Positions 55,901 through 64,000 of a stretch of 64,000 nt of DNA are shown here, piece after piece. This DNA comes from Promerops cafer (taxonomy: Eukaryota; Chordata; Aves; Passeriformes; Nectariniidae). Where the stretch lies: assembly GCA_013398275.1 (NCBI GenBank), contig VZSE01014381.1:310001-374000 (forward strand), given 5' to 3'. The stretch's first letter is position 1, and each line of letters starts with the position of its first letter. The notes beneath the pieces were generated by a model. The model was not told the DNA's origin, did not search any database, and saw nothing but the letters and a program-made list of their open reading frames with translations. Made by a program: the position numbers and the translations under genes.

Positions 55901-58470
55901 GTCTTCCCTTCTTTAGTACAGTGGGCTGAAGATACACCAGACGTGTTTGATCCCATACACCCATTTGCTATGTACCTATGTTTTCTCTGCTGGCTTAGAG
56001 ATTTGTCTCTCAGTTGTTTCCACATATGAACTGGGGCCTAAAGGAATTCTAAGAATGAATTTGAAGAAAAAAAAATGCAAGTTGTCAATTAATAAATCTC
56101 AAAATAACTTCACAGAAAAAAAAAAGTGGAATATGGCCTATGAATAAAATAACATAAATCAAATATATGTTATACCGTTTCTATAAACTTAATGGAAAAG
56201 AAATTCTGGATTTAGATTCTTGTAGCTTTAAATAAGCAAGGGGCAGATTACGAGAGATAAATCTTCAGATGTTAAAAGCTGCAAATAATTGAGGAACCTG
56301 GATCACCTTCAGGTTGTGAGCTCAGCATGAAGTTATGAATATCAGAGGAATCTTGCTCAAGAGATGTGGCTTCTTTCTTTTACTTTATTAATTAGTATAA
56401 AAAAAAGCATGGTGACAATCTCCCTTATCACTCTTCTGCTAGATGGACTGCAACTAACTTCTGACCTAGCTGTTACAGTTTTTTTGTTCTCCCACTCAAT
56501 CTGATCTTGCTTTCTAGTTATAGATGTGAAATACAAAGATTTGGTCTGTGATTTAATCTCTTAGATACTGTTATTTCTGTATCTCTTATTTGTGAAGTAC
56601 TTGACTCAGTGACAGGGGACCTTCTCTGTGTGTCTGCTGTTGTTGTGAGACAGGAGATAATACTGAGATGCTGAAACAAAAATGTTTCTAAATTCATGTT
56701 GTTTCCGATTTCTGTCAACGTCTCCATCATTTATGCCAAGTACAAGTTTTCACTGTGGTGAAACATTTGCATGTGTGATCTGTGTCTCTTTTCCTGTGCA
56801 GCAGAATTTGAGGACAGGGAATGTCTCTGACAGGAGAATACTGGATTGCCATGTGAAAACAAAGATTCTCTGCCTCTGATTAACAGAGTTGATGTCCTGC
56901 ACTGTCAATTCCCATGTCTGTTTCTATTTTATCAAATTTCGCCAACATACTTGGGTAGACAAATTTGAATAATTTGTAGATATTACTGACAGTTTCATTT
57001 TTCAGGCAAAAATCATATAGGTTACATGCAACAGGCAGAAAAAAATATTTTTGTGAAGATCTGATTTAATAATTTTTCTGTCTGTGGTTTGTAAATATTT
57101 TGAATGAAATATCAACTGCTTAAATGACAACACTTTGCTTCCAGTTCTTTTCCTTTCTACAGTTGTATGAACAACAGACAGAAATGTGGCTTCAATATTT
57201 CTTCTTTTTTAGCAGCACTGTGGTGATTCTGAGGGGAAAAGTGAACCCAATCATTCTTGGTGTTTTTCAGAGGGATTTTTTTTTATTTCTGTTTTCCCTT
57301 TGTCCTGTTGAAGCTTCAACTTCTTTTATAGTTTGTTTTCATTAATAAACTGGCAAATGGTGCTGATGATAGAAAATCTTCCCCTGTCAGAAATAGATGA
57401 ATGACTGATTGAGAACAGGGGTATTGGGTTAGAAAAGATGATAACAGACTAAGCTACAGTAAGTAATCCAAAATTCTGAACTGACTGGGAAAAACTGAGT
57501 GGTGACATGTGGAGAAGATAAAGAAAAATGCTAAGGATAGAAGAGGCACTCTAAAAGCCTTCTAACAGAAAGAGGCCCTTTGCATATTGCTCTTGCCGAT
57601 AGATGTCACTGTGAATAAGACAATGGTCACCTGCCCACTGACAAGACATCCTGAAAAAGACCCACAGTCTCCTGAAGGCTCAGCCTGTGAAAGAAGAATA
57701 TGCAATATAACTCATGTATTAAGGATGTGCTTTTGATAGTGATTTACTCCCTTAAAAGTGAAACAAGGTTGTGAAAAAAAGAAAAAGAAATAATTACTTT
57801 CTGATGCATAACAAAAGATACTTAGATTTAAAAGATCATATTTAGGTGAATATGTGCATTTAAATGCTCCCCTGTTTTCCATAAGCAATTGGTGTTATAC
57901 AGTTTCACACATGCCTAAAGCCACATGCCAGAACCAATCACCATAGGAGCAAGGTAAATTTTTCTGTGTCTGCTTCTATGTGGAAGTTTCCTCAACCATA
58001 AAAAAAAAATATCACAGTCATTTGTGTGCAGGGAGCCTGGATGGTGCACGGCCACGTCTGGCACATTCTGGCTTAGCTGGACATCCCTGAGCCCATGGAA
58101 AGCCACTGGGCAAAGCATGGGCAGCAGGGCAGACTATGCCAGTGCCTCAAATTCTGGCTTGCAAGCTCTGGGCAAGGACAAATTAAAATACAGTAAATAC
58201 AGCTGAGCATAAGTGATCATCATTAGCCAGTTGTGGGGTTTTTTAAAGGGTGCAGTGAGAATTCATACGGAAAATCTGATCAGTTATTTAAACCAGTTTC
58301 TGCTTCAGTTTTCTGAATTAGATGACTGTTGGTGCTCATTTCAGCCACTGTTGCCTCACTCTCTGCATGAGGTTCCAGAAAGGGCTTCTCTACCTGCATC
58401 TCTCAGTTATGAGATATTGAAATATCACTGTAAGGACTCAAGGCAGGCTCCTTGGTTCACACAAGCACAC
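52979..58470. other. CA13 3' UTR and downstream DNA, no gene seen
   Basis: The 3' UTR begins at 52979. The first AATAAA noted is at 54012-54017 and another near 54894, so the end of the transcript is uncertain. I searched for further carbonic-anhydrase exons (HFHWG, HWN, TVPP patterns), expected downstream by synteny, and found none. A/T-rich, no recognisable repeat. Confidence 0.5.
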
Positions 58471-58530
58471 TGTAAATGTAAATGTAAATGTAAATGTAAA
58501 TGTAAATGTAAATGTAAATGTAAATGTAAA
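58471..58530 (+). repeat. (TGTAAA)10 microsatellite
   Basis: Ten perfect hexamer units just left of a CR1 fragment. The Lys-Cys alternation it gives when translated is not protein evidence. Confidence 0.97.
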
Positions 58531-58544
58531 TGTGTGTTAAAAGA

Positions 58545-59405
58545 GGTTGTGTTAAAAGAGGTATTTCAAAAGTCACATCAGTCAGGTGAAGTCCCTGGTG
58601 TCTGGAAAAAAGGAAAGATTGCACCCATTTTAAAAAAGGGTAGAAAGGAGCACCCCAGGAACTGCTGACCTGTCAGCCTCACCTCTGTTCTGGGAAGATG
58701 ATGGAAGAGATCCTCTTAGAAGCTATGCTAAGGTACAGGGAGGACAGGGAGGCAATTTGACATGCCCAGCACAGCTTCACCAAGGGCAAGTCCTGCCTCA
58801 CTAAACTAGTGGTCTTCTAGGATGAAGTGACTATATCAGTGAACTAGGGAGGAGCCATGGATGTCATCTATCTGGACTTCTGTAAGACCTTTGACACAGT
58901 CCCCCACAACACCCTTCACTCTGAATTGGAGAGGGATTGATGGGATGGGTGGACTGCTCAGTGGATGAAGAATAGGCCACATATCATCCAGAGGGTCAAT
59001 AACTCAATGTTCTGATGGACACTGGTGACAAAGGGTGTCCCTCAAGTGTCTATACTGGGACCAGTACTGTTTAGTGTCTTCAGACAGTGGCATCAAGTGC
59101 ACCCTCAGTAGGCTTGCGAGTGACACCAAGCTGAGTGGTGCAGTTGACACAGCTGTAGGATGGGATGCCACCCAGAGGGACCTGGAGAAGTGGGCCCATA
59201 GGAATCTCACGCGGCTCAATAATATCATGTGCAAGGTGCTGCACCTGTGTCAGGGCAATCCTTGGTATCAACACAGGCTGGGGATGAACAGATCAAGAGC
59301 GGCCTGGCTGAAAATGATTTAGGGGTCCTTGTGGATGAGATGCTGGACATGAGCTGGCAATGTGCACCCACAGCCCAGAAAGCCAAACGTGTCCTGGGCT
59401 GCATC
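58545..59405 (+). mobile_element. CR1 LINE reverse-transcriptase fragment, decayed, sense
   Basis: Shows the CR1 ORF2 pattern: GEVPGVWKKGKIAPILKKGR, a dispersed AFDTVPHN-type stretch (FDTVPHN near 58890) and TKGVPQVSILGPVLF near 59028-59072. The CTLSRLASDTKLSG segment follows, where functional CR1 has ADD, then QRDLEKWAHRNLTRLNN. Frameshifts and stops break it into at least three frames and the catalytic Asp pair is lost. A dead non-LTR retrotransposon copy. Confidence 0.9.
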
Positions 59406-62400
59406 TCTTTGTTTGTTTAATTTATTTATATATCTGTCATTTTTACTGCTCTGGATTTCCTCCTTTGTGTCAGCATACAGAGGGTATACACAAGCCTACA
59501 TGGCCTCCACCTCTGGGTTATGGCAATCAGGATGTAATCTAGTAATCTACCCCTGCAGTGCAGCCACAGCCGAGTGGGAACACCCAGAATATCAGGGCTG
59601 AACAGCACTTGGGTAAACATGCTGCTTGGGTGTGATATTGCATAAATAATACAGAAGTCTCATGACTGTGCATCACTTTTCCCTAGTGACTGGTGCATTG
59701 CATCCTGACATTGTGTTCAGATGTGCTTTGTGCTCAGAGGTGCTTGTAGAGGCATTCACACTAAATTCCTGCTAAACTGGGTTGAGATTAAAAAAAATTC
59801 AACTAAGGACTTTCTTTTGCATCTTGCATCCAGTAATTCATGCAGGAGGAAAACATGACTGACTGAACAGGTTTTTAATGAAATAGAGAAAGCTCCATTT
59901 AGTTTTCTGGAAAGTGTGTATTCCTGTTTAGTTGTGCTTTACATGCTGTTATCTATATGTATGTAGTGGACCTGTTTTCTATTATGGCTTAAGGCTCTTT
60001 AGAATCAGTAGCCATCCCAGCCTGGGCAGTGGGGCAACTTCAGCCTGCACAGCTTTGAATGCTAAGATGTGCTTCACTTCTAGTACCTAGCACTCCCACT
60101 GTGGAAGGCACTGAACACACATGAGCTAATGCTTCTTACTGGCACTAAGTGCTACTTTTCTCATTTGGCAGTGGAAAAGCTACCTAACCAAAGAATAAAA
60201 GCACTAACCAAAAGAGATGCTAGATGGCTAAAAAGAACTATATTAGTTGCATATTCTTGTTTGCTGACACTGCTTCCGGAGTTTATACCGAGGCATGAAA
60301 TCACACTCACCATGCAAGTACTACTAAGTTACATCAGTGAAGAGTTCCTGTTAAAAAACAGTGTAGCTGGTTGAAAGGCTGCTCATCAAGGCACTTGCAG
60401 AGGCAACAGGGATGCCTCAGGCTGAGCAGGGAAGAGCCACCTACTTCTTGAATTAATGTGCTGAATACCAACACCCCCTGCATTTCCAGAGGGGAATCAA
60501 GTGTGTCTGCTGTGCCTTACAGGGAACTTATTATCTGTGCCTCTCAGGGTAAATAAAACAAGCCAGGACTCACTTTCTGGCCCTGGAATAAGGGCCATAA
60601 CATGTCCTGAGTTTGTACACCTGAACTTCCTGCATATTTTATTCCATACCATCTATTGGAAACCATAACCTCGCTTGGTTTTAGTGAATTTAGGCTCTCT
60701 TGCAGAGAGTTCTAGCTGACATTTGGCAGAACCACACTGGGGAGCTTCCACTTGATCATGGCCAAAACCTTCCTTCTCCAGCTGTTAGTATGGGCACAGC
60801 TAACACTTCTGACATGTGCTTAGGGTGCCACGTACAGCAATGTGACCCAGGGCTTCTCCACCACCTCTCTTGTTTCTAAATCCCCATGGAGTGGCTGTCC
60901 CCAGTCTGTCTGGACACTTAGGTCTCCACAAGCTGGCTTCTGTGTGAGCACCACTGCACACGGCATTCCTGAACAGTGGTATTTAGATGTCTCATAAATG
61001 AGAGATGCAGCCTGGTGTCTGCTTTCTGGAGCTCTCTACTGAATTTAGCCACTGGCATTCATCCTAAGTTTCATTACAGGTGCCAAAATGCATCTTCTGG
61101 AACCTGTTGTACATTTTCTTGTGCCTTTCCTGTTTTGCAGAGTGGTGCATTAATGTTTGTTCCATTCATTGTTGTCTTGCATGTGGTCATTCATGTTGTC
61201 TTTCAGCAGAAATTCCAGATTTTTGTGACTTTTGTATCACAGAAGCCAGCACTTATGTGAATGCTGTTTAACCACTGTCTTTGTTAGGTATGCAGTCAAA
61301 CTAAAACCAACTGGTCCTGTGCTCTGAGCCAGGAGCATGAGGGTGAGACCAAGGATTAGAAATTGAGTCCCCTCTTCTTTCTCTTTGGGCAAAGTTTTGC
61401 AGCCTGGAAAACTGGATATGCAGAGGGAGTTGACTATATGCCAGGACAGGTCACATATCTGTTTTAGAGAGAGCACTGAAAAGTATTTTTAGAATGGTGT
61501 GTTTTAATAGTAGGTCTGCTCTAGGGGACTGAGCCACATCTAGAATGGGAGCCTTGTGCAAAAATTAATTTCTGTTCCTAACTTTGCACCACTTTTCTTT
61601 GTGGCTTTGCAGGAGTCATATTATCTCAGTATTTTCAAACAGATACTTAACTCCTTGTTTAGCCATTTAAAAAGAAGCTTTTAATTTCCTTGAAGTATTG
61701 ACTACCTAGAAGATCTCCTAGTTAACAGAAGCTCCAGCCCTGTGGATCACTTCTTTTGTGGTGTTTAGAGATTTTAAAACATAAATTTTAGGAACAAGAG
61801 CTCAGGAGTAGCTGCTGAGTCTTATTATTAGTTTAACCATCTCACTGGAATAACTATATCCCTGTATGTTTGCAGATATACCAAAGAACATGAGTTAGAG
61901 CACAATATATGTCACAGCCTTTAATAAAATTGTCTTAATATATAGTCCTTTATAATTATAATACTGTTCTGTTTAATAATTTATTTGAATTCCAGCTATG
62001 TTCCTTTCACAACTGACACAACTTGCTGTAGTGTCACAGAAATGAGATTTCAGAAGTATATCTAGAGCTTGATCTCCTGTACATAAGGGTCTGGTCTTGC
62101 AACTGTTTGAGCCAAGTATCTGTTCTCCACCTCTCTCTCATCAATCAGATATTCTCAAATGAATTAAAATGTCAGTTGATGAAAGAAATATGTCTACAGC
62201 AAATGCTTGGAAGCAGAACTAAAGGATCACAGGACAGGACAGCAACGTTCATGCCAGGGGAACCTAGGAGGCAAAGCAGGGTGCAGTGAGTGAAACAGGA
62301 GCTTTCCTTTGCAATAGTTATCTAAAGCTGTCTGGAGGCTTTCCCTGGAGCCTTTCTCTCTCTTGACCCAATAACAAAAGAATTCGCGTTACAAACTTTG

Positions 62401-63150
62401 TTATGGGATATGTAAAAGAAACGCAAACCACCAGATTGTTGGCTGGCAGCCTTGGGAAATTCTGCCTTAACGTGAATCCTGCAGGACTTGTTCAAGGGCT
62501 AAAAGCACTCAGAATAGCTGGACGGTGGCTTTTTCAGGCATTTCTCTTAAATACTTGCATTTTTACAGACAGAAGACATAATGGATCCATGGGACCATAA
62601 CTCCAAAATGTGTAGCAGAAACAACCTGCATGTTTCCATGAAGATGATTAAGAATAAAGGGTCTTGAGAGGCTGTTAGACCACACTTCACAATGCTGCAG
62701 ATCACTGCAAGAGGGACAGAGAGGATGTGCACATCTGGCCTCCCCTGAGGAGTGCAGGGAAACCCAATCACATGCACAGAAGGGCTGTGGATGCTCCCCT
62801 CCTTGCTCTTCCTCATGGGGAACCTCCTGATAAGACAGGGGTGGTTCTATTGCATCAGTTGCTGACAGCTTTTTGCGCCACTACTACCAAATCTGTCCTA
62901 ACACATTTTTACAGGGTAAATCTAAACATTTCCTGATGTCACGTTGCAGGGGTGCCGAGGGTTAGTACGTCCTTATCATGAGGAAACAGTTTGGTTTCAA
63001 GGGACAGCCCAGATGACCAGATTGCCCCAGGCCTCAGCTGTCTCCTGGTTAACACCCTCCAGCTGAAGGGTCGAGCTTACAGCAGGGCAGGAGAGGGTAT
63101 GCTCTGAGGTACCATTTCTAAAAGCATTGGCAGTGCATGCATTGGTCTTT
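59406..63150. other. Intergenic DNA, no gene seen
   Basis: Mixed-composition sequence with short frames only; no recognised domain, RNA gene or repeat family. Confidence 0.5.
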
Positions 63151-63159
63151 TATATTAGA

Positions 63160-63290
63160 ATCACAGAATCATTTGGGTTAGAAAAGTCCTCTAAGACCAT
63201 CGAGTCCAACCATTAGCGATTCACAATATTGCACTGCTCTGGATGATGAACGTCCCAAATTCACCTAAGATTTAACTGCATTAGTCATGC
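63160..63290 (-). mobile_element. CR1 LINE 3' fragment, antisense
   Basis: AGAATCACAGAATCATTTGG, then AAAGTCCTCTAAGACCATCG and AGTCCAACC, the reverse complement of a CR1 terminus; the right boundary is vague. Confidence 0.75.
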
Positions 63291-63817
63291 CAGACACTAA
63301 CTTTTGCAGTCTTTTGGCCCCATTCACTTCTTTATCCTGTTCAGCTGCAGTTAATGAGCAGTTTTCTAAGGACTCCAGTGGCAATAAGAGCAGGCCAAAT
63401 CACCACCACACATCAAATCTGTTGCCTCAGAAAAGCATATCCTTGTGCCACCCGGTTTTCTGTGAAGAGCTGATGTTGTTGTGACCAAAGGGTCAAAAAT
63501 GGTGCTTAAGAAACTGTCTCACCTGGTGCTGACAAAGTCAGCACTGGTCCCCACAGGGTGGGGGGCCCAGCAGGCTCAGCTGTAGCTCAGTTCAGTGGTG
63601 TGGGCCTGGTCTGGGCCTGGTCTGGGTCACCATGGCTGTGTGGTGGAGTTTTGGCAGATACATGCTGCTCCCCTGCCCTGCTCTATCTGGTCTGGGGCTT
63701 TTCCCAGCTCAGTGTTAGATTTCCACCCTGTGTATATGTGTGTATATTTATGGGAAAATTAAGCAGAAGTTACACATTGCCCATCACAATTAATATGAGA
63801 GACATAATGGATATCCT

Positions 63818-63956
63818 TGGAAGTGTTCAAGGCCATGTTGCATGGGGCTCTGAGCAACCTGGTCTAGTGGAAAGTGTCCCTGCCCATGGCAGGGGGGTTG
63901 GAAATAGATGATCTTTAAGATCCCTTCCAATCCAGCCCATTCTATGATTCTAAGAT
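63818..63956 (+). mobile_element. CR1 LINE 3' end, sense
   Basis: GAAGTGTTCAAGGCCATGTT, GAGCAACCTGGTCTAGTGGA, CCTGCCCATGGCAGGGGGGT, then CCCATTCTATGATTCTAAG. This is the canonical CR1 terminus and less diverged than the other copies. Confidence 0.92.
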
Positions 63957-64000
63957 ATTCCAGCTTCTAGATTTCACAGATTTGTGAAATGTGAGCAGTA

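Noticed and set aside
58471..58530. Cys/Lys-repeat protein or CRISPR-like array
   Set aside because: Simple hexamer microsatellite without spacers; vertebrate genome.
53000..64000. Further carbonic anhydrase genes (CA1/CA3/CA2) expected by synteny
   Set aside because: No exon with zinc-ligand or active-site motifs was found on either strand; they probably lie beyond the window.

Overview
The window is nuclear DNA of a bird. Four vertebrate genes with canonical intron-exon structure lie in the order LRRCC1 (3' part, +), E2F5 (+), RBIS/C8orf59 (-), CA13 (+), which is the order I know from human 8q21. The repeats are avian: CR1 LINE fragments in both orientations, a long LTR typical of bird genomes, and one short element with a tRNA-Ile-like head and a CR1-like tail. 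That last layout matches TguSINE1, known from passerines, so a passerine is the best guess (inference).

Layout: 1-8.4 kb holds the last eight coding exons of LRRCC1, about 446 residues of coiled coil, with stop and poly(A) signal. 8.4-17.7 kb is intergenic DNA and the presumed 5' part of E2F5. It carries CR1 copies and a 618-base N gap with a GC-rich left edge; the gap probably hides the E2F5 promoter and exon 1. 17.75-25.76 kb holds E2F5 coding exons 2-9 (my numbering), including a U12-type AT-AC intron and a 67-codon in-frame exon that I do not recall in human E2F5. 26.4-30.95 kb is RBIS in three exons on the minus strand, tail to tail with E2F5 and head to head with CA13 across one CpG island. 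31.86-52.98 kb is the complete CA13 gene in seven exons, encoding 258 residues with zinc ligands and proton-shuttle His in place. 53-64 kb has no recognisable gene; it holds a decayed CR1 reverse-transcriptase fragment, a hexamer microsatellite and CR1 3' ends.

The first CA13 intron contains a stretch repeated with no difference that I found, cut by two single-N joints. The overlap pattern fits three unmerged contig ends, so about 2.27 kb is probably a false duplication.

Function: LRRCC1 is a centrosomal coiled-coil protein, E2F5 a pocket-protein-bound cell-cycle transcription factor, RBIS a small ribosome-biogenesis factor and CA13 a cytosolic carbonic anhydrase. They are neighbours by conserved synteny, not members of one pathway. 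I found no novel multi-gene system. The most notable signals are the AT-AC intron, the extra E2F5 exon, the shared RBIS/CA13 promoter and the assembly artefact.
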